A DNA stretch of 64,000 bases from Rhodopseudomonas palustris (GTDB lineage Bacteria > Pseudomonadota > Alphaproteobacteria > Rhizobiales > Xanthobacteraceae), in NCBI RefSeq assembly GCF_013415845.1, contig NZ_CP058907.1, forward strand, positions 4,914,501-4,978,500, read 5' to 3'. Within the stretch, counting starts at the first letter, position 1; each line of letters starts with the position of its first letter. The translations under genes were made by a program, and so were the position numbers. Below, piece by piece: positions 27,066 to 35,994 of the stretch. The notes beneath the pieces are model-generated. The model was not told where the DNA came from. It searched no databases and saw only the letters and a list, made by a program, of their open reading frames with translations.

Positions 27066-27326
27066 TTACGGACGCTCCGGATTGCGCATCATGTACTCGC
27101 CGAGATTGCGCTGAGCGCGATTCGCACGGGTGATGGCGTTGGAGCGCTGCACGTCCCGATCCTTCCGGCACGCGACGTATTCGGACGACCCTGCAACCAC
27201 ACCGTGCTGCCGGCAGTAGACATCGTCGTCGCCGATGTCCGCCGGAGCGTCGTTGCGGCTCGCGCAGCTGGCGAGGGCCAGGGCGGCGACGGACAGGGCG
27301 ATCAGGCGTTTTGAGGTTGACGGCAT
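27066..27326 (-). CDS. Small lipoprotein
   Basis: An 86-residue exported lipoprotein. After a signal peptide (STSKRLIALSVAALA) the lipobox LASC places the lipidated cysteine near residue 20. The mature part has two further cysteines (VYCRQHGV and YVACRKDR) and a basic C-terminal half. Start at 27326 follows GGGGACC at good spacing; the frame extends six codons further without reason. No family or function recognised. Confidence 0.75.
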   Translation of the reverse strand: MPSTSKRLIALSVAALALASCASRNDAPADIGDDDVYCRQHGVVAGSSEYVACRKDRDVQRSNAITRANRAQRNLGEYMMRNPERP

Positions 27327-27345
27327 CCAAGGTCCCCAGAGCACG

Positions 27346-27445
27346 AGTCATTCCGGGGCGCTCGCGAAGCGAGTGAACCCGGAATCTCGTAGCGACAACG
27401 ACGGGATTCCGGGTTCGCGCGTTGCACGCGCGCCCCGGAATGACG
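27346..27445. repeat. Family B palindromic intergenic repeat
   Basis: AGTCATTCCGGGGCGCTCGC at the left and GCGCGCCCCGGAATGACG at the right, forming long inverted arms. Lies between prpE and the small lipoprotein gene. Confidence 0.9.
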
Positions 27446-27504
27446 TTGCGAGGCTTTGTCTAACCCGAATTGCGGAGTTTGTAAGTCCGCAATGCCGGAT
27501 CGGT

Positions 27505-29415
27505 TCAGCTATGGCTCTTCAGCGCCGAGGAGATGTCGTCGAGCGCGGTCGGATCTTCGATCGTGGCCGGCATCGTCCAGGTATCGCCGTCGGCGATCTT
27601 CTTGATGGTGCCGCGCAGGATCTTGCCGGAGCGGGTCTTCGGCAACCGCGGCACGGTGATCGCGAGCTTGAACGCCGCAACCGGGCCGAGCTTGTCGCGC
27701 ACCAGCTTGACGATCTCCTTCTCGATTTCGGCCGGATCGCGGGTGACACCGCTCTTCAGCACGATCAGGCCGCACGGCACCTCGCCCTTGATCGGATCGT
27801 TGATGCCGAGCACGGCGCATTCGGCAACGTCCGGATGCGACGCGAGGATCTCTTCCATGCCGCCAGTCGACAGCCGGTGGCCGGCGACATTGATGATGTC
27901 GTCGGTGCGACCCATCACGAAGACATAGCCGTCTTCATCGACATAGCCGGCGTCGGAAGTCTTGTAGTAGCCCGGGAAGTCGGCGAAGTAGCTCTCGCGG
28001 CAGCGCTCGTCCTGCTGCCACAGCGTCGGCAGATTGCCGGGCGGCAGCGGCAGCTTGATCACGATCGAGCCCATCGTCCCGGCCGGCACCGGCTTGGCGC
28101 CCTCGTCGACGACCTCAAGCTTGTAGCCGGGCATCGGCACCGTCGGCGAGCCGTGCTTGACCGGCAGCAGGCCAAGGCCGACCGGATTGCCGGCGATGCA
28201 CCAGCCGGTTTCGGTCTGCCACCAGTGATCGATCACCGGCACCTGCAATTGCTGCTCGGCCCATTCCACCGTCGGCGGATCGGCACGTTCGCCCGCCAGG
28301 AACAGCGTGCGGAATTTCGACAGATCGTATTTGCGGATGAAGCTGCCGTCGCCGTCTTCCTTGCGGATGGCGCGGAACGCGGTCGGCGCCGTGAACAGCG
28401 CCACCGCGCCGTGCTCGGAAATCACCCGCCAGAACGCGCCAGCATCAGGGGTGCCGACCGGCTTGCCTTCATACATGATCGAAGTCGCGCCGTGGATCAG
28501 CGGACCGTAGATGATGTAGCTGTGGCCGACCACCCAGCCGATATCGGAGGCGCACCACCACACCTCGCCGGGTTTGATGCCGTAGAGGTTTTCCATCGTC
28601 CACTTCAGCGCGACCAGATGGCCGCCATTGTCGCGGACCACGCCCTTCGGCTTACCGGTCGTGCCGGAGGTGTAGAGGATGTAGAGCGGGTCGGTCGCAT
28701 CGACCGCGACGCAGTCGGCCTTCTTGCCGGCCGCCAGCGCCTGCTCGCGCAAGCTCGCCCAGTCGTGATCGCGGCCCGCCTTCAGCTCGCAATCCTGCTG
28801 CGGACGCTTGAGGATGATACAAGCTTCCGGCTTCACCGAGGCGAGTTCAATCGCTTCATCGAGCAGCGGCTTGTACTTGACGATGCGTCCCGGCTCGATG
28901 CCGCAGCTCGCCGACAGGATCAGCTTCGGCTTGGCGTCTTCGATGCGGGTGGCGAGCTCCTTGGCGGCGAAGCCACCGAACACCACCGAATGCACCGCGC
29001 CGATGCGGGCGCAGGCCAGCATCGCCACCATCGATTCCGGTACCATCGGCATATAAAGGATAACGCGGTCACCCTTCTGAACGCCGAAGTCCTGCATGAT
29101 GGCGGCGAGCGTCTGCACTTCGCGCAGCATCTCGGCGTAAGTGTATTTGCTCACCGTGCCGGTCAGCGGCGAGTCGTGGATCAGCGCGAGCTGATCAGCG
29201 CGGCCGTTCGCGACGTGGCGATCGAGGGCGTTGTAGCAAGTGTTGACCTTGGCGCCGGGAAACCAGCGGCCATACAGGCCGAGCGAGGGATCGAACACCT
29301 TGGTGGGCGGCGTGATCCAGTCGATGTCTTTCGCGACCTCTCCCCAGAATCCCTCCGGGTCGGCCAGCGAGCGGGCATGAACCTCGCGGTAACGGCTGTT
29401 GTCATGGATAGTCAT
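27505..29415 (-). CDS. prpE: Propionate--CoA ligase
   Basis: Activates propionate (or acetate) to its CoA thioester through an acyl-adenylate. 636 residues, the usual PrpE length. The AMP-binding motif is YILYTSGTTGKPKGVVRD, the core WWQTETGW and YKTSDAGYVDEDGY follow, and the C-terminal catalytic lysine lies in LPKTRSGKILRGT; that lysine is commonly inactivated by acetylation in this family. The N-terminal ACAS domain carries VNTCYNALDRHV. PrpE rather than Acs is indicated by the shorter length and the segment FGGFAAKELATRIEDAKPK, though substrate choice is inferred. Monocistronic by context. Confidence 0.88.
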   Translation of the reverse strand: MTIHDNSRYREVHARSLADPEGFWGEVAKDIDWITPPTKVFDPSLGLYGRWFPGAKVNTCYNALDRHVANGRADQLALIHDSPLTGTVSKYTYAEMLREVQTLAAIMQDFGVQKGDRVILYMPMVPESMVAMLACARIGAVHSVVFGGFAAKELATRIEDAKPKLILSASCGIEPGRIVKYKPLLDEAIELASVKPEACIILKRPQQDCELKAGRDHDWASLREQALAAGKKADCVAVDATDPLYILYTSGTTGKPKGVVRDNGGHLVALKWTMENLYGIKPGEVWWCASDIGWVVGHSYIIYGPLIHGATSIMYEGKPVGTPDAGAFWRVISEHGAVALFTAPTAFRAIRKEDGDGSFIRKYDLSKFRTLFLAGERADPPTVEWAEQQLQVPVIDHWWQTETGWCIAGNPVGLGLLPVKHGSPTVPMPGYKLEVVDEGAKPVPAGTMGSIVIKLPLPPGNLPTLWQQDERCRESYFADFPGYYKTSDAGYVDEDGYVFVMGRTDDIINVAGHRLSTGGMEEILASHPDVAECAVLGINDPIKGEVPCGLIVLKSGVTRDPAEIEKEIVKLVRDKLGPVAAFKLAITVPRLPKTRSGKILRGTIKKIADGDTWTMPATIEDPTALDDISSALKSHS

Positions 29416-29595
29416 GGCGTCACGCTCCCGTGGATCTCAAGGCGGTTTGCCCGCCATGTCCGGCTTTTAGGCGCGGTACGCAACCCCGCCTTTGTTCCTA
29501 ATCAAGCCGCATCCTTTGGTTCGGTCCGGCCCGGGCGGCATTGTGGCGAGCTGCCAACGGGTTGCAAGCGCCGACCGGAGAGCTGGGGGTGGCGT

Positions 29596-30342
29596 CTAAC
29601 TGCCGCCAGGTCCCGACAATTGCCGCAGGCGTGCTTCCAGAGCGGCGCGCAGATCGTAGCCCGGGCGGCCGAAGCCGGCGTCGCGCGCGGCAACGAAGGA
29701 AGTTTGTGCCTTCTTCAGCGCCCGCACCGCCGCAGGCTCGCCGGCGCTCTCGCGAAGCGCCCGGCGGTACAGCGCGTCGATGCGGCGGTCGAGATCGGCC
29801 AGCGCCGGATCGGCGCAGATCGCCTTGTCCACAGCCTTGAGGGTGCGGCGACAGTCGAAGCTCGGCTTGCCGGCGACCGCCTGCTGCACCCCGACCCGCT
29901 CGACCTCCAGCGCCAGCGCCTTGTGGTTGGCGCGCGCCGCGACGTGGTCGGGTTTCAGCTTCAGCGCGGCGGCGAAGTCGGCGAGCGCCTTGCGGGTGTC
30001 GCCCTTGCCGCGCCACAGCTCGCCGCGGGCATTGAGCGCATCGGGCTGCTTTGGATCGACCCGCAGCGCGTCGTCGTAATCGGCGATCGCCCGATCGACC
30101 TGACCGATCCGGGCATGAGCGGCGGCCCGCGCCAGCAGCGCCTTGCAGCGCTCGCCCTTCTCGGTCTCTCGGCTGTCGATCACCCTGCTGCACAGCACGA
30201 TGGTGTGCCGCTCGTCCGGCTTAGCCGCTGCAGCGAGGCACGCCCCCGGATCGGCGGTCGGATCGTCCGGCGGCTCGCCACCGGTTGCGAAGGCGGGCGA
30301 CGCGGCGATCAGTAAACTCGCGGCAATAAGGAGAGCGCGCAT
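29596..30342 (-). CDS. Periplasmic TPR protein with LprI-like domain
   Basis: A 248-residue exported protein: signal peptide (ALLIAASLLIAASPAFA), then two or three tetratricopeptide repeats (residues about 60-150; DRAIADYDDALRVDPKQPDALNARG and the next unit), then a C-terminal DUF1311/LprI-like region with FDCRRTLKAVDKAICADPALADLDRRI. In mycobacteria LprI is a lysozyme inhibitor; here the role is unproven. Upstream lies a family A repeat. Confidence 0.8.
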   Translation of the reverse strand: MRALLIAASLLIAASPAFATGGEPPDDPTADPGACLAAAAKPDERHTIVLCSRVIDSRETEKGERCKALLARAAAHARIGQVDRAIADYDDALRVDPKQPDALNARGELWRGKGDTRKALADFAAALKLKPDHVAARANHKALALEVERVGVQQAVAGKPSFDCRRTLKAVDKAICADPALADLDRRIDALYRRALRESAGEPAAVRALKKAQTSFVAARDAGFGRPGYDLRAALEARLRQLSGPGGS

Positions 30343-30391
30343 CGAACGAACTACCGCTTCATACTTCAGTCAGCGTCGTTTCATTGACTCC

Positions 30392-30485
30392 GTCATGCGC
30401 GGGCTTGACCCGGGCATCCACGACGTCTTTCAAGCGCCGCCGTGCACTTGTCATGGATGTCCGGGTCAAGCCCGACCATGACGTT
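30392..30485. repeat. Family A palindromic intergenic repeat
   Basis: CGTCATGCGCGGGCTTGACC at the left and TCCGGGTCAAGCCCGACCAT at the right, with a short variable centre. Between the TPR/LprI gene and the SDR gene. Confidence 0.88.
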
Positions 30486-30530
30486 GGAGAGAAGGAAGCG
30501 CTTCGCGCCTCCTTATCATGAGCGTCGCGC

Positions 30531-31334
30531 TCAATTCACCTTCAGCGTCAGGCCGCCGTCGACCACCAGTTCGATGCCGGTGATGTATTTCGACTCATCG
30601 CTGGCGAGGAATGTGGCGGCGTTGGCGACGTCCCAGGCTTCGCCCATGTGGCCCATCGGCACCTGGGCGTCGCGGGCGCGCCACATCGCATCGACGTCGC
30701 CGCCCGAATAACTGGCGGCGAGGCCGGCCGAGTGCGCCACCATCGGAGTCTTCATCAGCCCCGGCAGGATCGCGTTCACGCGGACATGATCCTTGGCGTA
30801 TTCTACCGCGGCGTTGCGGGTCAGCGCGTTCATCGCCGCCTTCGAAGCCGCGTAGCTGACATAGGAGATGCCGAGATACCGGATCGACGCGATCGACGAG
30901 ATGTTGATGATCGATCCGCTGCCCTGCCGCTGCATCACCGGCACGACGTACTTCATCGCCAGATACGCGCTCTTCAGGTTGATCGCGAACACCCGGTCCC
31001 AATCGGCTTCGGAGACTTCGACGACGCCGCCGGTCTCCGCGATGCCGACATTGTTGTCGAGCACGTCGATGCCGTCCCACGCCTTGACGCAGGCCGCCAC
31101 CATCGCCTCGACGTCGGCAGCGCGCGAGACGTCGGCGGCAAACGCGATGCCTCGGCCGCCTTCGGCCTTGATGATGTCGACGGTTTCCTCGGCGGCAGCG
31201 AGGTTGCGATCGACGCAGAACACCTGCGCGCCCTCGCGCGCGAACGTCACTGCGGTCGCCTTGCCGTTGCCCCAGCCGGGTCCGATCGAACCGGCGCCGA
31301 CCACCAGCGCGGTTTTGCCTTCAAGTCGTGGCAT
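30531..31334 (-). CDS. Short-chain dehydrogenase/reductase
   Basis: A 267-residue SDR oxidoreductase. The cofactor motif is unusual for its spacing, GAGSIGPGWGNGKATA (classical TGxxxGxG is stretched). The NNVG motif reads DNNVGIAET, and the catalytic Ser-Tyr-Lys set is in NISSIAS and YVSYAASKAAM. The aspartate in VFCVDRN suggests preference for NAD. The substrate cannot be told from sequence. ATG 31334 was chosen over the GTG at 31349, as GGAAC then serves as ribosome-binding site. Confidence 0.88.
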   Translation of the reverse strand: MPRLEGKTALVVGAGSIGPGWGNGKATAVTFAREGAQVFCVDRNLAAAEETVDIIKAEGGRGIAFAADVSRAADVEAMVAACVKAWDGIDVLDNNVGIAETGGVVEVSEADWDRVFAINLKSAYLAMKYVVPVMQRQGSGSIINISSIASIRYLGISYVSYAASKAAMNALTRNAAVEYAKDHVRVNAILPGLMKTPMVAHSAGLAASYSGGDVDAMWRARDAQVPMGHMGEAWDVANAATFLASDESKYITGIELVVDGGLTLKVN

Positions 31335-31433
31335 AGTCTGTCGTTCCACTACACGCTACGGCCGCGCCCGTCACGGGCGCGGGCCTACTCCGCCCTCGCC
31401 GTCGGGCAACCCGGCACCCGCGGCGAGGCGTGA

Positions 31434-33218
31434 TTACGGCGTCCCGTGCGTGAGATCAAACACCTTCTTCTGGTGGGCAACAGCCTGCTTGGCGCTGGCG
31501 CTCTGGGTGAAGAGGTCCAGCGAATCCGCATCGTCGTCCGACACCGGCGTCAACGCCTGATCGGTGTAGGCGAGCCGCTGCGGATCGCGGGCGACCCGGA
31601 CGCCGATCGCCGCGACTTTGGCAAATGCCGCCAGAATGACGCCGGTCTTGCGTACGCTGTCGAGCGCAAAACGCGGCCAGAACAGGAGCGCGTTCGGCGC
31701 GGCGAGGCCGGGCCGCCGCTCGGACGGGTGCCGCTGCCGGAACAGGCCGCACTGCAGCGGGTGCACATTCTCGACCCGGATCGCGGTGGAGAAGATCGCC
31801 AGCAGCTTGACCAGGCTGCTGATCTTGATCCCGGTCGCGGCGGCGCGCCGCAGCAGCGTCTCGATATGGTCGGGCGTGTAGTAGCGGCTCCACGCCTCGC
31901 GATAGATCGCTTCCCATTCGGACTGCGACATCAATGGATGCGCGGTGCAGACGTGTTCGACATCGTAGTTGTTGAGATCGGGATCCATCGCGACGCCGGC
32001 GCGCCACAGCGTCTGGTGATCCTCAGAGCCCGGCAGCGGCGTCAGGCAGAAGAACTCCATGACGTCGATCGGCAGTTCGCGCTTGATGATGTCGATATCG
32101 GCGCGGATCGAGGCCGGCGTGTCGGCCGGGAAGCCCAGGATGTAGCCGGCCAGCGTGATGATGCCGTGGTCCTTCCAGGCCAGCAGCATCGCGCGATATT
32201 CGGTGATCTTGTTCTGCCGCTTGTTGGCGGTGAGCAGATTGGCCGGATTGATGTTCTCGAGCCCGATGAACACCCGCGTCACCCCGGCGCGCTTGGCCTT
32301 CTCGATGAAGCGCGGGATCTTGTGACACAGCGTGTCGACCTGGATCATGAAGCCGAGCGGAATGTCTTCGGTCTCGCGGATCTGGATCAGCCGATCGAGG
32401 ATCGCCTCCCAATCCTTGTTGCGGGCGAAGTTGTCGTCGGTGATGAAGTACTTGCTGATGCCCTGCGCCCAGTTTCGGCGTACCATCGCCTCGATATCAT
32501 CAGGCGTGCGGTAGCGCGACTTGCGGCCCTGCACGTTGATAATGGTGCAGAACGAGCACTGATACGGACAGCCGCGCCCGGCATCGACGCTGGTCGACAG
32601 GCCGAGCGTCCGCTTCACGGTGGCGAGCGGCAGATATGGCGCCGGCACGCCCTCGATCCCGGGCAGATCGTTGAGGAAGTTGTAGACCGGCTGCAGCTGC
32701 CCGGCCGCCGCGTCCTGCAGCACGCCATCGAACCGGCCGCCCTCGGCCTCGCCGGCGAACATCGCCACGCCCATGTCGCGGCAGTCGTCGAGCCCGATCG
32801 CCTTGCCGTCGAGCATCGCCAGGCAGCCTGAGACGTGAAAGCCGCCCATCACCACCGGCACACCGCTGGCGCGGAACGGCCGGGCGATATCGAGCGCGCG
32901 CGGATATTGGTTGGACTGCACTCCGACCAGCCCCACCAGACCGAAATTGCCGTTGCGGGCGAAGCGGTCGAGCAGCGCCGGAATATCGATCCGGGTATTG
33001 AACTCGTCCATCGCCTCGATCTCGAACTCGACATCGGCGCCGAGCACCTGGCGCGCGGCGACGTCGGCGGCGATGCCGTAAAGCGTAGCGAGTGAGTTCG
33101 AGGGGATGATCCCGCGCCACCAGCGCAGGACGTAACCGTCATCGTCGTAATGTGACGGTTTGATCAGCAACAAGATAAACTTCCGCTTCGCGCGCGCGAC
33201 CGGAGCCATCGGTGACAC
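31434..33218 (-). CDS. Radical SAM protein with B12-binding-like N-terminus
   Basis: A 594-residue enzyme. The radical SAM cluster motif C-X3-C-X2-C is GRGCPYQCSFCTI near residues 219-231. Before it, residues about 15-170 look like a cobalamin-binding fold (FILLLIKPSHYDDDG at the start, VVMGGFHVSG near 145), without the classical DXHXXG histidine motif. A long C-terminal helical region follows. Such proteins methylate or rearrange unactivated carbons; the substrate is unknown, and it differs from hopanoid methylase HpnP as far as can be judged. Standing alone between an SDR gene and a transport set, it has no pathway clue. Confidence 0.85.
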   Translation of the reverse strand: MSPMAPVARAKRKFILLLIKPSHYDDDGYVLRWWRGIIPSNSLATLYGIAADVAARQVLGADVEFEIEAMDEFNTRIDIPALLDRFARNGNFGLVGLVGVQSNQYPRALDIARPFRASGVPVVMGGFHVSGCLAMLDGKAIGLDDCRDMGVAMFAGEAEGGRFDGVLQDAAAGQLQPVYNFLNDLPGIEGVPAPYLPLATVKRTLGLSTSVDAGRGCPYQCSFCTIINVQGRKSRYRTPDDIEAMVRRNWAQGISKYFITDDNFARNKDWEAILDRLIQIRETEDIPLGFMIQVDTLCHKIPRFIEKAKRAGVTRVFIGLENINPANLLTANKRQNKITEYRAMLLAWKDHGIITLAGYILGFPADTPASIRADIDIIKRELPIDVMEFFCLTPLPGSEDHQTLWRAGVAMDPDLNNYDVEHVCTAHPLMSQSEWEAIYREAWSRYYTPDHIETLLRRAAATGIKISSLVKLLAIFSTAIRVENVHPLQCGLFRQRHPSERRPGLAAPNALLFWPRFALDSVRKTGVILAAFAKVAAIGVRVARDPQRLAYTDQALTPVSDDDADSLDLFTQSASAKQAVAHQKKVFDLTHGTP

Positions 33219-33356
33219 CTTTCCCTGGAACCGGCCGAACGCCCTTAAGCGGACGATCTGTATTGCGGCGCAGTGTGCCTGTGCTTCGGCTGTGGCCGCA
33301 AGCGATTAATCGGCATCAGCAGGGCGATATTCAACCGGCAGCAATGCGCTGAAAGG

Positions 33357-33731
33357 CTAGTCCGGGCAGCTACTGAGCGTCGTCGGCTGCGCGCCGATGG
33401 GGTGGCCGAAGATCTCGGACAGGCTGCGGCAGCTCCCCCCGCTGCACAGCCGCCACTCGCCCGCGAGACCGGAATTGCCGAGCAACACCTCACGCTGCGG
33501 CGGGCGTGTCACCGGCCATTGAAACCAGCCATCGACCAGTCGCGCGTCGGGGGCCGGTTCCATGCCGGCACCGCTGCCTTTGACGCGGGCGGCGATCAGT
33601 TCGAGGCCCTGCGGGGTCACCCGCCAGTCCTCCTGCCATTCGGTCTTTTCGATCGAATGCGTCCAGGCCAGCGTGAAGGCGGCGACCGCCAGCGTCTTCA
33701 CCACGCCGGCGGACACGACGCACAGGCTCAC
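33357..33731 (-). CDS. DUF1850 protein of the TAXI-TRAP system
   Basis: A 124-residue protein with an N-terminal hydrophobic segment (VVSAGVVKTLAVAAFTLAW) and the DUF1850 core (FTLAWTHSIEKTEWQEDW). DUF1850 genes are regular companions of fused TRAP permeases of the TAXI type. The GTG start overlaps the permease stop by four bases (GTGA), so the two are coupled. Precise role unknown; probably a membrane-associated accessory part of the transporter. Confidence 0.85.
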   Translation of the reverse strand: MSLCVVSAGVVKTLAVAAFTLAWTHSIEKTEWQEDWRVTPQGLELIAARVKGSGAGMEPAPDARLVDGWFQWPVTRPPQREVLLGNSGLAGEWRLCSGGSCRSLSEIFGHPIGAQPTTLSSCPD

Positions 33732-35848
33732 GCGGCCGCCACCGCGCTACGCGGCCGCTGCCGCCATTGCCACGCCACCACCACGGCGGTGATCAGGAAG
33801 CCGATGTAGTCGCTGTAGGCGAACTCGCCGAGCAGGCAGATGCTGGCGGCGAACGCGACGATGCGTTCGATCACCGTCATCCGCGTGTAGAGGAAGCCGA
33901 TCGACACCATGCCGAACAGGCCGATCGCGATCAGCGCCTTGAAGGTGGCGTAGACCACCGCGCCGTAGAAGCCGAGCTCGGCGGCCATCGGATCGCCAGG
34001 CTGCAGCATCAGGGCCGGCGAATACACCGCGATGAACGGGATGACGTAGCCGGCGAGCGCGATCCGCATCGCTTCCCAGCCGATCTTGTCGGGGTTCTCG
34101 CGGGCGATCGGCGCCGCGGCGAGCGCGGCCAGCGCCACCGGCGGCGAGAGGTCGGCCATGATGCCGTAATAGAACGCGAACATATGGCTGACGATCAGCG
34201 GCACGCCGAGCTTGGCGAGCGCCGGCGCGGCCAGCGCCGCGGTGATGATGTAGGTCGGGATCGTCGGAATGCCGGTGCCGAGCAAAATCGACAGCAGCAT
34301 CGTCATCACCAGTGCCAGGAACAGGCTGTGCTCGCCGAGCCCGATCACCCAGGTGCCGAACACGGTGCCGACGCCGGTCTGGGTCATCATGCCGATGATG
34401 GTGCCGACGATCGCGCAGGCCATGCCGACGGTGAGCGCAGACTTGGCGCTGTCGGCGAGCGAATCCCGGCAAGCGCGCAGCGTGGCACGTCCGCCGCGGG
34501 TGATCGCGGCGATCGCCACCAGCGCGGCGACGATCACCACGATCCGCATGATGTCGAGGCCGCTATGCGACGCCGCGCCGACCACCAGCGCCAGCCCGAT
34601 CCAGAACACGTAGCGCAGCACGGTGTTGGAGAATCCGTGCACGATCGACGCGCCGAGGATCAGCGCCACCGTCAGCGCCAGGCCCATCGAGCCGGCGTAG
34701 AGCGGCGTGAAGCCCTCGAACAGCATGAATACCAGCGCCGCCAGCGGCAGGATCAGGTACCAGCGATCGACCGCGGCGCGCCATGCGCTCGGGATCTCGG
34801 ACTTCTTCATCCCGACCAGGCCATGCTTGCCGGCTTCGAGATGCACCATCCAGAACGCGGAGGCGAAATACAGGATCGCCGGGATCACGGCGGCCTTGAC
34901 GATCACCGCGTAGTCGACGCCGAGCGTCTCGGCCATGATGAACGCGACCGCGCCCATCACCGGCGGCATGATCTGGCCACCCATCGAGGCGGTGGCTTCG
35001 ACGCCCGCCGCGAAGGCGCGGCGATAGCCGAATTTGATCATCAGCGGAATGGTGAACTGGCCCACGGTGACGACATTGGCGACGCCGGAGCCGGAGATCG
35101 TGCCCATCATGCCCGAGGCGAACACCGCCACCTTGGCCGGACCGCCGCGGCTGCGGCCAAACAGGCCGAGCGACACGTCGGTGAACAGCTGGATCATCCC
35201 GGCGCGTTCCAGGAACGAACCGAACAGGATGAACAGGAAGATGTAGGTCGCCGACACGTAGATCGGTACGCCGTAGAAGCCTTCGGTGCCGAACGACAGG
35301 TGGGTGATGACCTGGTCGAAATCATAGCCGCGATGGTTGAACGGCGCCGGCAGATACTGGCCGAAGAACCAGTACAGCAGGCATACGCCGCACATGATCG
35401 GCAGCGCCGGCCCCATCAGCCGCCGCGTGCCCTCGAAGATCAAGACCGCCAGCAGCGTGCCGACCGCGAGATCGAGATGGGTCGGATCGCCGTCACGCTG
35501 GATCAGGTCGGCGTAGAAGATCCACTGATACAGGCCGCAGAAGAACCCGACCGCGCCGGTCAGCCAGGCGATCGCACGGCCGAAATCGGTGCGCGCGGTG
35601 AAATTGCCGATCAGCCCGAAGGTCAGCAGCAGCAGGAAGCCGACATGAACGCCGCGCACCACCTGGCTCGGCAGCACGTTCCAGGCCGCGATGACGAGCT
35701 GGAAGCTGGCAAACGCGATCGCCACCGCATAGGCCAGATAGCGCCACCCCCGCGGCCCGAAGCCGGCCGGGAAGCCGTGCTCGAAATTGTCGAACTCGAC
35801 ATGGACCGGCGCCGGCGTCGGCTCGACCGCAACCTCAGGCTTCAACAT
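33728..35848 (-). CDS. TRAP transporter fused 4TM/12TM permease
   Basis: A 706-residue inner-membrane permease in which the small DctQ-like and large DctM-like subunits are joined, as usual for TAXI-type TRAP systems. Many hydrophobic segments fill the chain. Hallmark DctM blocks are GMMGTISGSGVANVVTVG and EATASMGGQIMPPVMG near residues 255-295, and a second symmetrical set GTGIPTIPTYIITAALAAP. Takes up a carboxylic acid using an ion gradient; the substrate is not known. Works with the binding protein at 35995-36942 and the DUF1850 protein. Confidence 0.95.
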   Translation of the reverse strand: MLKPEVAVEPTPAPVHVEFDNFEHGFPAGFGPRGWRYLAYAVAIAFASFQLVIAAWNVLPSQVVRGVHVGFLLLLTFGLIGNFTARTDFGRAIAWLTGAVGFFCGLYQWIFYADLIQRDGDPTHLDLAVGTLLAVLIFEGTRRLMGPALPIMCGVCLLYWFFGQYLPAPFNHRGYDFDQVITHLSFGTEGFYGVPIYVSATYIFLFILFGSFLERAGMIQLFTDVSLGLFGRSRGGPAKVAVFASGMMGTISGSGVANVVTVGQFTIPLMIKFGYRRAFAAGVEATASMGGQIMPPVMGAVAFIMAETLGVDYAVIVKAAVIPAILYFASAFWMVHLEAGKHGLVGMKKSEIPSAWRAAVDRWYLILPLAALVFMLFEGFTPLYAGSMGLALTVALILGASIVHGFSNTVLRYVFWIGLALVVGAASHSGLDIMRIVVIVAALVAIAAITRGGRATLRACRDSLADSAKSALTVGMACAIVGTIIGMMTQTGVGTVFGTWVIGLGEHSLFLALVMTMLLSILLGTGIPTIPTYIITAALAAPALAKLGVPLIVSHMFAFYYGIMADLSPPVALAALAAAPIARENPDKIGWEAMRIALAGYVIPFIAVYSPALMLQPGDPMAAELGFYGAVVYATFKALIAIGLFGMVSIGFLYTRMTVIERIVAFAASICLLGEFAYSDYIGFLITAVVVAWQWRQRPRSAVAAA

Positions 35849-35897
35849 CGATGACCGTTCCCGCCGCTTGGTTTGTTATGAGGTTCGTTATTCCGAA

Positions 35898-35974
35898 CGT
35901 CATGCGCGGGCTTGACCCGCGCATCCATCAGTCTCCCTAAGAAGATGGATGGCCGGGTCGAGCCCGGCCATGAC
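35898..35974. repeat. Family A palindromic intergenic repeat
   Basis: CGTCATGCGCGGGCTTGACC at the left and GGCCGGGTCGAGCCCGGCC at the right. Lies inside the TRAP cluster, between permease and binding-protein genes, where a stable hairpin could make the binding protein more abundant than the permease (inference). Confidence 0.88.
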
Positions 35975-35994
35975 ACCTGACTTGGGGGTCGCGC

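Noticed and set aside
27235..30315. A 1026-codon open frame antisense to prpE and its neighbour
   Set aside because: It runs opposite to intact, well-conserved genes, crosses a gap and a repeat, and has the Arg/His/Ala-rich make-up of high-GC antisense frames.
33767..35854. A 695-codon frame antisense to the TRAP permease
   Set aside because: Very rich in His, Asp and Arg, the complement of hydrophobic membrane codons.
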